From Paraglomus occultum (Eukaryota; Glomeromycota; Glomeromycetes; Paraglomerales; Paraglomeraceae): a stretch of DNA of 14,048 nt. The translations under genes were made by a program, and so were the position numbers. Below, piece by piece: positions 1-9,161 of this stretch. Position 1 is the first letter of the stretch, and each line of letters begins with the position of its first letter. Location of the stretch: the NCBI GenBank assembly GCA_910592205.1, contig CAJVPJ010000960.1:1-14048 (forward strand). Direction: 5' to 3'. The notes below the pieces were generated by a model, which made no database searches, was not told the DNA's origin, and worked only from the letters and a program-made list of their open reading frames with translations.

Positions 1-171
1 GTAAAGCCGTTATCACGTCTCGAGAAGGAGAGTAAATATTCCAGCACACTCTTACCTACTGGAGCTTTGCCTAAACCAAGAAACAGCCACGATTCTTGTC
101 AGTTACCTCCATTATCAGATTTCAGCTTACCAAGTTTAGAGGTCGAGTTAGGGGAGGTCGACGAAAAGTAA
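1..171 (+). CDS. 3' end of a protein kinase-type gene (C-terminal tail only, partial)
   Basis: Reading frame 1 is open from the first base of the window to a TAA at 169-171 and gives 56 residues. It begins VKPLSRLEKESKYSSTLLPT and ends in GEVDEK. The first 21 residues align with the C-terminal tail of the kinase on the minus strand at 12910-14048, which reads VKPLSHFEKEGKYSSKLLPT. This piece therefore belongs to a paralogue of that kinase whose catalytic domain lies left of the window. Its tail is longer by about 30 residues, rich in Pro, Ser and acidic residues, while the right-hand copy ends five residues after the shared motif. The catalytic part is not visible, so kinase activity is inferred only from this homology. 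The stop lies in the frame that carries the homology, so I regard the end as real. Confidence 0.75.
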   Translation, partial: VKPLSRLEKESKYSSTLLPTGALPKPRNSHDSCQLPPLSDFSLPSLEVELGEVDEK

Positions 172-492
172 GGGTTACGTTTCTGTTCATATAAATTACA
201 ATATCAGCATCGTCTACACTACTATGCTTTAGTGACAAACGCTTTCGAATAAACTTGTAATTCGCACTTTACTTTTTTTCTAATCAAATATGTCAATGCG
301 TGTTAAATAACATCGTATACGTTTACTGTTGGCTGCCTTTTTTATTATTGATAAGTAAGTATCTAAAGTTTATGGGTTTGATGTTAATGTCAATCATTCC
401 TGAACAAACCAATTTCTGCACCCTGACATTTTTTTCATACCCAAACAAATTCTTTCCAAATGACCTATGCAGCAAGACATTGGATAATGTTA
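172..492. other. Intergenic, AT-rich
   Basis: This is the space between the kinase tail and the terminal exon on the opposite strand, so the two flanking genes converge. It would contain both 3' untranslated regions. I see no gene. A plus-strand open frame at 300-500 has no homology I recognise and no splice support. Confidence 0.5.
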
Positions 493-768
493 TTACGTGA
501 TAATCATTTCACGCAATAAAAGCAGATTCCACAACTGCTCGAAATCTTCCGACTGAAGAAAATATCTGAAACTCGTGCAAGACAGTTTATTCCGCGCGAG
601 TGATGAATAATATGCTTCGAAGATCTGTTGCCGCTCTTTCGTAATATTGCTGCTGCATAGTCTTAATGGGCCCGTAGCGATGCACGCGGCATCTGCAACA
701 ATGGGAAGTGCCAGTCCCGAATTATCGCTATCGGCATAGTTCTGATACCAAGCACAGAATCCTATGTA
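493..768 (-). CDS. Terminal exon of an unrecognised protein (partial, upstream exons not found)
   Basis: On the minus strand a frame of 91 codons runs from a clear acceptor (TATATACAG at about 769-777) to a TAA at 493-495. It has no usable ATG near its start, so it cannot be a single-exon gene. The composition is protein-like and much less AT-rich than its flanks, with segments such as LALPIVADAACIATGPLRLC, ITKERQQIFEAYYSSLA and FLQSEDFEQLWNLLLLREM, the last probably an amphipathic helix. I do not recognise the family. A TGA lies in frame just upstream of the acceptor, which fits an intron boundary there. No convincing upstream exon was found in 769-1980, so this may be the last exon of a gene with a long intron, or an exon-sized relic. 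The frame itself is clear; the gene model is not. Confidence 0.5.
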   Translation of the reverse strand, partial: YIGFCAWYQNYADSDNSGLALPIVADAACIATGPLRLCSSNITKERQQIFEAYYSSLARNKLSCTSFRYFLQSEDFEQLWNLLLLREMIIT

Positions 769-1987
769 CTGTATATATCAAATATAAAAACATATCAAAG
801 TTGCACATCGTTTATTTCGACATAAACTTCAAAAATCAATATCTCTACATGGTTTAATCAATTTGCGTAATATTTTTTGTTCTGTTTGTTAATCAATTTT
901 TGCGTTTTTTTTTCCCGAGATTTATGGTCGAATTAAAAGAAGCGTTGTTGTACTTGGCAACAAACACGCATACTATTTATCAATATCGTAATGTCGACGA
1001 TTATTTGCATTTGGTAGTAGCAATTATACTGTCATTTTTTCTAAAATTATGTAAATGTATTTTATGGTACAGTAAAACAAATATCACAAAATTTGGTTAG
1101 AAAAGTGCCGAGATACAAAATTTTAAAATTTTATGGTCGAATCGCGAAACATTTTAGGTAAAAACTTCGATGTTTTGGAAATATCCGGTCGGGCTAAAAT
1201 TATATAGGAGATCATGGTTGGTTATATACTTTATGCAAAAAATTTTCAAAGCGTTTGCTCCAAACTAGGAGCGGTCGGATACTCATGCTCGCTACGGGAA
1301 CATATTTTTTAAGTAAAGAATAATATTAAAAATGCAATGGTTACCTATATTTAATATTTACCAATTAAAACGTTTCTGGCTGTTCCTCAGCAGTTCTTTG
1401 AATGAGTATAATTTAAACTCATGCATAATATAATATAATTTCCGACAGCATTAATATGATTACATTATAAATTATCAAACACATTATTGACACCTGAATT
1501 AGAATCGCCTCACACTATATTGGCCTTTAACAGTGGGTCTATGATACAAAAATTGAATCTCTTTTGCTTCAATTATTTATGAGTATATAACCCGTTTATA
1601 TATATTCGATTTCATCATGCTTCGCGGATGGACATAATTTTATGCAAAATTGAACGTATCATCAATTATAAGTCTAAACACTTCAGGCAGGATTAGTTTG
1701 TAAACATTCTTACCTACTCTTGATATTTAAACCGCACTGAGTGTTGTTATAACTTTACAGCTTCATTATTGATAAGATTACTAAATTTCAAACTTAATCT
1801 TTGTCATTACAACAAACTGGAAAGCTCATACCTAATGATTTTATTTTGACAAATAATAAATATAGCAACTACTTAAAAGTTTGCTTTTTTTTCAGTTGTC
1901 TTTTTTTCTGGGATACAATTTATTTAATTCCTGCACTTTTTCTTTTAACATAGATTTATTATCATAATGAAAAAAGTAAACTTTGTT
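769..1987. other. AT-rich stretch with no supported gene
   Basis: About 1.2 kb dominated by A/T runs with many stops in all frames. If the exon at 493-768 belongs to a live gene, its introns or upstream exons would lie here, but none can be assigned. A plus-strand frame at 900-1100 has no recognisable domain. The motif TTTATGGTCGAAT occurs twice, near 920 and near 1132. A more GC-rich patch near 1180-1310 carries related ATATCCGGTCGGGC and GGTCGGATACTC blocks that may be a worn repeat. No RNA gene was seen. Confidence 0.4.
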
Positions 1988-2934
1988 TCATGCTCTAATG
2001 TATCCTTGTTCAGCTGCCTTGTAATATAGCTCAACTGCTTTCTGTTCATTTTCTTCTACTCCAATTCCATATTCATAACAACAACCCAAATTATATTGAC
2101 CATATGCATGTCCTTGTTCAGCAGCTTTTTGATACCATTTAACAGCTTTTTGTTCATTCTTTTCTACTCCAGTTCCCTTCTCATAACAACAACCAAGATT
2201 GCATTGTGCACCAGCATGTCCTTTTTGATACCATTCAACTGCATTTTGTTCATTCTTTTCTACTCCAGCTCCATCTCCATAACATACAGCAAGATTGTTG
2301 TCCTTGTTCAGCAGCTTTTTGATACAATTTAACTGCCTTTTGTTCATTCTTTTCTACTCTGGTTCCAAAATAATAACACCAAGCAAGATTATATTGTGCA
2401 CAAGCAGCTTCTTGATACATTCAACTGCCCTTTGTTCATCCTTTTCTACTCTCATGATACCAAGCAAGATTGTTTTGTGCATTGGCATCCCCTTGTTCAG
2501 CAGCTTTTTAATACCATTCAACTGTCTTTTGTTCATCCCTTTCTACTCCAGTTCCCTTCTTATAACACAAACCAAGATTATATCGTGCATCAGTATTAGT
2601 ATCCCCTTGTTCTGCAGTTTTTGATACAATTCAACTGCTTTTCGTTCATTCTTTTCTACTCCAGTTCCCTTCTCATAACACCAACCAAGATTGTTTTGTG
2701 CACTGGCATGTCCTTGTTCAGCAGCTTTTTGATACCATCCAACTGCCTTTTGTTCATCTTTTTCTATTCCAGATCCCTTCTCATAACACAAGGCAAAATT
2801 ATATTGTGCATCAACATCCCCTTGTATAGCAGCATCCCCTTGTTCAGCAGCTTTTTGATGCCATCCAACTGCCTTTTGTTCATTCATTCTGCCTTCTCAT
2901 AACACAAGGCAAGATTATATTGTGCACCAGACAT
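1988..2934 (-). pseudogene. Decayed Sel1-like repeat gene
   Basis: The minus strand encodes about nine Sel1-like (SLR, tetratricopeptide-related) repeats of roughly 36 residues. A typical unit contains NLGCCYEKGTGVEKNEQKAV followed by EWYQKAAEQG. Such repeats form alpha-alpha scaffolds for protein-protein contacts. The array is broken. There is a frame-changing deletion near 2890, a one-base loss near 2613, a TAA replacing a Gln codon near 2507-2509, an 11-base deletion near 2452, a one-base loss near 2421 and another frame-changing deletion near 2297. There are also in-frame losses of parts of repeats (near 2404 and 2235) and a small in-frame duplication near 2830. The first Met (2932-2934) starts inside a repeat, so the true 5' end is missing. 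In AM fungi such arrays often follow a kinase domain; none is visible here. The long PARP-E2 frame nearby is intact, which argues against general sequencing error. Confidence 0.8.
2000..2930 (-). repeat. Tandem ~108-bp repeat array underlying the Sel1 units
   Basis: On the plus strand the block CCTTGTTCAGCAGCTTTTTGA recurs in full or worn form near 2012, 2113, 2302, 2491, 2600, 2708 and 2832. Intact neighbours are about 108 bp apart, and spacing is shorter where units carry deletions. The similarity is clear at nucleotide level, which suggests recent amplification or gene conversion followed by decay. Confidence 0.7.
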
Positions 2935-3167
2935 TTCTGCGTGATGGTGTTACAAGGATTTGTAACTGTGCACTTAGCGTGCGCTGAGGAAAATGACATT
3001 CTGACCAGGAGAGAACTTCCGAATTAATTCTTGGATGTATTCCTCCGTGATTTTAATCAAGCTTACGGTTGCGCAGTGTTGTTCAAGAACTTGGCCCCTT
3101 AGGGGGAGATCAGCCCAAAAAATGATTAATTGATGTTCCGATATTAATATAGGAGACACGTTTCATC

Positions 3168-3562
3168 ATGTCAAAACTCCCGTCCGGCGTATTTCCCGGA
3201 TTTGAGCCTGCGAAACCAATGGTACGTGTTGTAACGCGTTTACTCCTATGTTCTTTGAGGGAGCCGTTCACTTGCCCGACAAATATTTACCAGCATTATT
3301 TCAAATTTATCCTTTTTTGGTAAATTTTTGTCGGGCAAATGATTGTCGGTCGGGCAAGTGACTGTCGGGCAAATGACCCGGGAGTATTTACTGTACTTAG
3401 TTGCATCAGCCTAATTGGCCGACAAGAACTTGCTTTTTAACTAGACGCCAACAGCGCGCGTACCTTCCTTCAGCTACGAAGGTGAATTCTGCCAGTTTGA
3501 CAAGGTCAAAAAATATGCTACAGAAGCACTTCTTTTATTGTTATTCTTTCACAACCTTTTGA
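3168..3562 (+). CDS. Possible small two-exon gene, unrecognised
   Basis: An ATG at 3168 opens 18 codons (MSKLPSGVFPGFEPAKPM) that end exactly at a strong donor, GTACGT at 3222. This stretch is more GC-rich and protein-like than its surroundings. A phase-0 acceptor, CTGTACTTAG, ends at 3400 and gives 53 further codons to a TGA at 3560-3562. A second acceptor, CCTTCCTTCAG near 3470, opens another protein-like frame beginning YEGEFCQFDKVKKYATEALL, but its phase does not match exon 1 directly, so an additional exon would be needed. The putative intron contains the inverted-repeat element at 3264-3379. No family is recognised. It would converge with the PARP-E2 gene, whose stop is at 3661. Exon 1 is the best-supported part; the rest is speculative. 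Confidence 0.2.
3264..3379. mobile_element. MITE-like inverted-repeat element with GGGAG target duplication
   Basis: The ends form imperfect terminal inverted repeats: CGTTCACTTGCCCGACA on the left and, reverse-complemented, GGGTCATTTGCCCGACA on the right. The 5-bp sequence GGGAG flanks the element at 3259-3263 and 3380-3384. The motif GTCGGGCAARTG occurs three times rightward (3330, 3349, 3364) and once leftward (3269-3280). The segment 3269-3292 pairs with 3318-3341 as a long hairpin. It is too short to encode a protein, so it would be a non-autonomous DNA element. Family unknown. Confidence 0.5.
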
Positions 3563-3660
3563 ATGCAACAAACCCAAAGACATGTTTTATAACAACAATA
3601 TACAGATAGAAAAAGAAACATTATGTGAGTTCTACAATATATAAACAATTATATCGATGG

Positions 3661-6600
3661 CTAATGGCCAAACAATCGCTGCCATTGGTCAGGAATCTTC
3701 CACCCATGCTGATTAGCCACGCGAATATACGCATCAATTGCTTCCTGTAAGTCAAAGGAAAGAAAGCGTGTTAAAATTGTAACGAGTAACGTTCATCTTG
3801 ACAAGATCCCATAACCGACTTACACTTGGACTGTAATCCTTTTGCCATCGACGATCGAGTCTCGCTGGTCGTGGATCAAGAGAGCTTAACGCCAACTTAA
3901 TCTAAAGATATACATGTATTAGATCAATTTTCTCTATTGTTCAAAAGATCCTACGTTCTCCCACTCACTTGTAACAAGACCGCTTCCATTGTATATGCAG
4001 ACGACCAACCGCACTCGTTACGACCATTGCCGAGCGTCAGCAGATCCATACAAATCGATCCGCCAGCAGTTACCTAAGGTTGATACCGAGGTTAACAAAA
4101 GAATAAATTTTATAAGACGGTTAATTAAGCAACTTACGTGTCCGCCACCACCGTCCATGAACCTCAGCAGTCTTGGCCTTATAACTCGGACATACCTAAA
4201 GTGATTGATAAAAAGTTTGAAAATGATCGACACACCTCGAGACAAAAGCAGCAAGTCAAAGTGACAGTCTGATCTACTTACGGAGGCAAGAATGGGTATT
4301 GAGGTGCAAATCTTACTTCTAGCTCGATGGCTTTTACCTTGTGGCGTATCATATCTTGTGCAAGCGGTATAGAAGGATCAAAGTTACTGATTTCGACAAC
4401 CTGTTTCAAAGACAATAGACAGCAATTGTTAGCGGGAAGCGTACTTGTGAATTTACTTGAAACGTAGTACATACCCATTGATAAACTGATTTAAGCTTCT
4501 CCAAATTTACATAAAAACCACAATCGTTTGATGCATCGTCCTGTTTGTTGATAATCACCCTCAACTCTTGGCAAATGCGACGAGTGGCGGTTGTTGAAGA
4601 CTCCTCTACAGAATAAAAATGATGTCAATACAAGCGGTCTGGAGAATCATTTACTATTGTTCTCATTTGATGTGTCTGTCACATTTTTATATACATACCG
4701 GGAAGAGGTAGCAAGGTTGGATCAAATCCATCATCTACGTTTAAGACAATAGAAACAGTTAATCACTATACCATAACTTTGCGCCAACTTTTTTCACGCA
4801 AGTCTCACCTTCTATTTCGATCACTGGTACTGGAGGCTTTTGCGGTTCGTCTCTAAAGTACATATCATCATCGTAATCCATAGTATCCGCAAAATCATCA
4901 GTGTCCATATCATCGTCAGAGCCGTAGTTATCTTCGTCGTCCTCCTCTTCATCGTCATCACTCTCTTGTTTAGCTTTGCCTTTTCCTTTTTTTACATCTG
5001 AAAACGCGCCATTATCCGAATATTCTTCCTCTGAAATAGTTGAATCGGTATCACAATCTATTGCATCAAACATTAACCCGCTGGATTCATGTCCCGTAAC
5101 GCCAGCTGCAGTCAACAGCGTGCTTTGATCGTGTTGAAACTGTCCTTTTCTATGACTGCTGCCTGATGGTGTAGCGGCCGAAATTATAGCAAAATCACGT
5201 TTGGGAATTTGGAGAGCCTTATTATTCAGCCACACTGGGCAATAATGAAGATCAAGAGTAATACGCTCCGGTTGCTTGCGCGTTTTCTGTGCCATTTGAG
5301 AAAGCGAGCGTGAAAATGACGTCAAAGGCGTGGATGCCAAGCCATCATCATCATCCGAAATTTGTTGATCATAGGGATCTCGTTGACAATCTACAAACAA
5401 GTAGCGTGTTGTAATCCAAGACTCGTCTTTGACGACGAGATGAGGGCTTGTGCTGAATTCGAAAAGTGTAAAGGAAAACATTAAGTCGGTTAACGAGTAT
5501 AAAATAAATGTGTAGTTCTGGTCATAGTGTGTAATTGTCAATAGTAACCAATAATAACGCGTGTTTATAGCTAACCTCGTGAATTGTGATGGTCGGTTCA
5601 CTATCTCGCAGAGCGCAATACATTTTTGAACAATGAGTAAGGAATTTTTCCAAGACCCGCCATCAGTTCTCCCATAGTAATTGTTGTGAGCGTATGATGC
5701 TGAAGTCGCTGCTTGGAGTGAGTGATATACACCATCGCCAAACGCTCTTCCATGGGTTACTTTATTGTAATTAAGCGAAGTTCTAATGAGAAGCAATCAG
5801 TTTTAGTGTTAGCGGGACAGAAAATAAAATAAAATTCTGACAACAAATTATCATTATGGTCACCTAATAATGGAATGCCAGTTAGTCAATGGAGAGCCGT
5901 GGAATGCAAACAATTCACCAAGCGCTGTAAAGCAATCGTGGCGTGATACAAGTTGCAATATTATATTAGACATGAATTATCGACCTATCATAATAGTACA
6001 TAGTCTCCTTATATTACTTACTTTGCCCTCGCCTCTCATCTCTCAATCTTTGTTTTTCCTTTTGAAACTTCTCCTCTTTTTCAGGTGAACTCATAATCAT
6101 AATAAACTGCTTCCAGCTGCTGTATGTATTAGCAGGATCACTATATTGCACTTTTTCGTCGTCAGACTCTAACAGACGAAGATGAGTCCTATTAGACGAT
6201 ATAATCCACGAGAGTAGAGGAAAACATAGGGAATCGATTTTATCCAAATCCGCCTTTAACGAATTCTTCTGAGCGTACTGCACCATCTCATTGACTGGCG
6301 GCAGCAAATTAATCTTCTCTTTTAATAACTCGTAATTAGGTGTTTCATCATGATTGAGAAAATTAAGCTCTTCTCGGCGACACACTTTGAACGGCAGATA
6401 GACTGGCTTACTTGGCGCAATTGTCGAAGAGATAACAATTTGACAGTCGAGAACGAGACAATGAGGTTGCACATCCAAAACTCGTACGGCAGACGGAGAA
6501 CTGCATCTATTCACTGAAAACGGTTGACCGGTTTCCGGACTGTAAATTTCCAACAGGTCGTTCACTTGCACTTGATTGTCAAATGTCCTCCAACCGTATG

Positions 6601-8613
6601 CTTCATATCCTCTTTCGGTAGTACCACCGATTATACCCTGTGTGTCGCCCCACTCGACGTAGAGTGAGTTTTCAACCGTGCTCTTTGTTGAAATAGTAGC
6701 TCCGATTCCCTTGGACGGAAAGGGATTCAAGTTGTGAGCTGATAGAGCTACGTAGCAGAGTGATATTAATAGATCCACTACCACGGGACTATTTACTAGG
6801 GCGGCTTCAAAAAGATTTCCCAGGCCAACAAGTGCTTGATGTTGACATAATGCCGCTCCACACACGAACGGTCTGATGGATGTGATAGATTCCGTATGAG
6901 GGTAATGACACGTCAGGCAATAATTGGTCGATAATAGAATACGTCGCCGCAAATATCTAAGTACCAGGAGAAGGAAATTGCGGTTGGTGGACGCAGTTGC
7001 TTCTTCCACTTCTTCCTCATCAAGATGACGTAGTTGTTGGTGGTATTGTTGATCCTGATGCAAACAGTCCTCTATGCATTCGGCAAAAGTATCGTTTTCT
7101 TGGTTCAAAAAATCTGTTACATGTTGTTTGTTGCGTTTCATGTCTGCATATTCGACACCAGCCCATCCTAGTCCAAACCAGACGCGATCACATAACATGT
7201 CAAAGAATTTGCTACGCAGCAATTCGGTTAGTGTCCATGATAGAATAAAGTGATCATTTTCGACTTCCTCTTTGTTATTCTGCATTTGACTAGCCATGCC
7301 TCGCTTACATTCCGAGGTGACTACTGTGAAATGTGCTGGAAATTGTTTCTTTAACTCCTCTTTGATGTCTATAAATCCACGCTCGCCTATTAAGTAAGCC
7401 TTCTTGTTGAGTGCATTGGTTACTGTTTCTTGCAAGTCAATATAGTTGGGTGAGAATTGTATCGTGCATACTAGATGACTATAATTAATTGTAAATAAAC
7501 GATTCAAAGTTATAATCGGATGACATTACTGACAGTGTTATAAAATGCATGAATTACTACCGACCGCGTAGGAATAAGATTCCATGCTTCATAAGCTTCA
7601 AAGCTCAGGCCAAGTCTAGAGACTGGAATCGAAACGACTACCTTGAATCCAATTTCATCCGAGCAAAGTAACTCTGCGTGATAGCTACAAGTGAATAATT
7701 GCATTAATGTTGAGTCGTACCCGCTTTTCTGGAGGAGAAAGATATTGATTAAAAATCAGTCTTACTTAAAATGTCGTGCTTCCAAAATATCTCTCGCCAA
7801 GATGGTAGCAGGAGTAGAGGCCGTTTTTGACGATGACGACGTCGACGTGGACGCCGATACGGATGGAACTGGTAGCAGCGTTGGTCGTGCCAGCGCAAAC
7901 TTTTTTAACGCATTTACTTGGAGATCCCTGGGCACTTGCATCTTGAATAGATCGCAGAGTTCTTTTACAAGGCGGGCAATAACCAAGGAAACGGGTTTGT
8001 CGTGAAGGTCTTCTTGAATCTTTTGTAAACGTGCTACGTAAAAAAAAAAAGTACATAATGGCGCGTGAGTATATGGCACATCTAGACGAATTGACAAGTT
8101 ATTTTCGTTAATTACCAGCCGCGGCATTTGCTGTTTCATTCGCGTCATCCACACACAACATTCCGCTGAATTTCGCTGGATACGATGTCAGAGAGTTGTC
8201 TTGATGTGGAACAAAGTAAAACAATTTGCGCATAGATTTAATCGATAATGATTAAATTGAATGTTAATGTTTGCGTTTCCAACTGCCATTAAACGGAGCG
8301 AGAAGGGCACAGCGACAATAATGCAAAAGACACGATTCATTCATTATGCCGTATCATTACCGTTAACATAGAATTTAACAGTAAACGGTCTTCCTAATTT
8401 AGGCGAGAATCGAAAGCTCAATTCTGGATCCTGGAAGTCGAATCCTTGATGTTCAGAGTGTTTGTTAATAAAAGTACGTGCGCAGACAATTGTTGAAGAA
8501 GCGGTCGAAACGATAATTGGCTTACCTTTCACTAAAGCGCTTGCTTTTGAGTTTAAACCGCGAAAGTATTCTTTAAGCTTTCTGACGTCTTCAATAAAGT
8601 CTTTGCGGCCCAT
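3661..8613 (-). CDS. PARP (PARP6/8/16-type ADP-ribosyltransferase) fused to a UBE2Q-type ubiquitin-conjugating enzyme; 16 exons, ~1207 aa
   Basis: Exons in transcription order: 8613-8526, 8444-8361, 8199-8116, 8033-7766, 7684-7565, 7478-6022, 5924-5864, 5782-5576, 5452-4809, 4734-4699, 4605-4475, 4400-4282, 4195-4138, 4073-3969, 3901-3824, 3744-3661. They sum to 3624 nt and all junctions are GT-AG and in phase. Residues ~1-130 look RWD-like, with LTSYPAKFSG. Cys402, 405, 421 and 426 may bind zinc. WIISSNRTHL (639-648) precedes the ART fold: FAFHGSPLTNW with His709, GRAFGDGVYHS with Tyr740, and TTRYLFVD with Tyr807. This H-Y-Y set is typical of mono-ADP-ribosyltransferases of the PARP16 branch. 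Residues ~953-986 are almost all Asp/Glu, preceded by KKGKGKAK, a possible nuclear signal. The E2 domain (~1016-1207) has FAPQYPFLPPYVRV, catalytic Cys1127 in GGSICMDLLT, and GWSSAYTMEAVLLQ. It lacks HPN, as UBE2Q proteins do. Start: first Met of the conserved N-terminus MGRKDFIEDV. Similar PARP-E2 fusions are known in fungi (from memory). Confidence 0.9.
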
Positions 8614-8696
8614 TTTGTGTGAATTATTTCTGATAGAAACGTAATAGGACAGTTGTGTTGTTATAGAAACGGAATATTATAATTAAACGTGAACGT

Positions 8697-8712
8697 CTAT
8701 ATATTATCTATA
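8697..8712 (-). promoter_or_regulatory. Possible TATA-like element of the PARP-E2 gene
   Basis: The minus strand reads TATAGATAATATATAG here, about 85-100 nt upstream of the PARP-E2 start codon. Position and composition suit a core promoter, but the surroundings are AT-rich, so chance is a serious alternative. Confidence 0.2.
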
Positions 8713-9161
8713 CTTTTGCTGCGCATGTGTTTCCAAATATTAGTGACGAGTTAAAGACAGAAAGTGGGTGGTGGCTGAGAGACTGCGGACAAAATACAAT
8801 ACGGTAACAAGCATGTAAGTAGAACAGGAGAGTCGAATGGAGTTGGATATATATTGGAAAAAAAAGGTCCGGGAATTCCGGTGTGGAGATTTGACTGAGG
8901 GATGTTTGTTGAGACTGCGCCGATGTGTCACGTTACAGCGAATCTAAACTGGCATTATAATGAAGACTCAAAGATCGACCAATAACACGCAAAGATTCAA
9001 CTACGTTCAAAAGCCGATGTTTCCCTAACAGTCGAAACAGTGGTAACAATAACAGCCTTGGCAGTTCCATTGCAAAGTATCCGAACAAGCCCCTCTCTAC
9101 CAAGATTTAAGCATAGTAGTAGCATATTACTAATACTGTATCTCCATTAATAAAAACGATC

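Noticed and set aside
900-1100. Plus-strand 66-codon frame
   Set aside because: Composition is AT-driven and hydrophobic, with no splice or homology support; it lies where introns of the 493-768 exon might fall.
2974-3159. Minus-strand frame of 61 codons beginning MSPILISEHQLIIFWADLPL, just upstream of the Sel1 relic
   Set aside because: It is moderately protein-like, but no family, splice link to the Sel1 array or promoter could be found, and it begins 9 bp from the better-supported plus-strand ATG at 3168. It could be a gene fragment.
5453-5575. Treating 4759-5796 as one uninterrupted coding exon
   Set aside because: The frame is open, but 5453-5575 encodes hydrophobic, AT-rich filler between PARP motifs and has donor GTTAGC and acceptor AATTCAG. 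The end at 4759 also reads past the 4808 donor into an intron.
7685-7765. Shorter 37- or 42-nt intron using the CCTCCAG or GAAAAG acceptors near 7724-7730
   Set aside because: These introns would be much shorter than the others in the gene. The acceptor CACTTGTAG gives an 81-nt intron in the same phase, so it was preferred.
8740-8931. Minus-strand 63-codon frame upstream of the PARP-E2 start
   Set aside because: It has no recognisable motif and lies in the expected promoter or leader region; an upstream open frame is possible but not supported.
8933-9070. Minus-strand 45-codon frame starting MELPRLLLLPLF
   Set aside because: A Leu-rich start could suggest a signal peptide, but the length is within chance and nothing else supports it.
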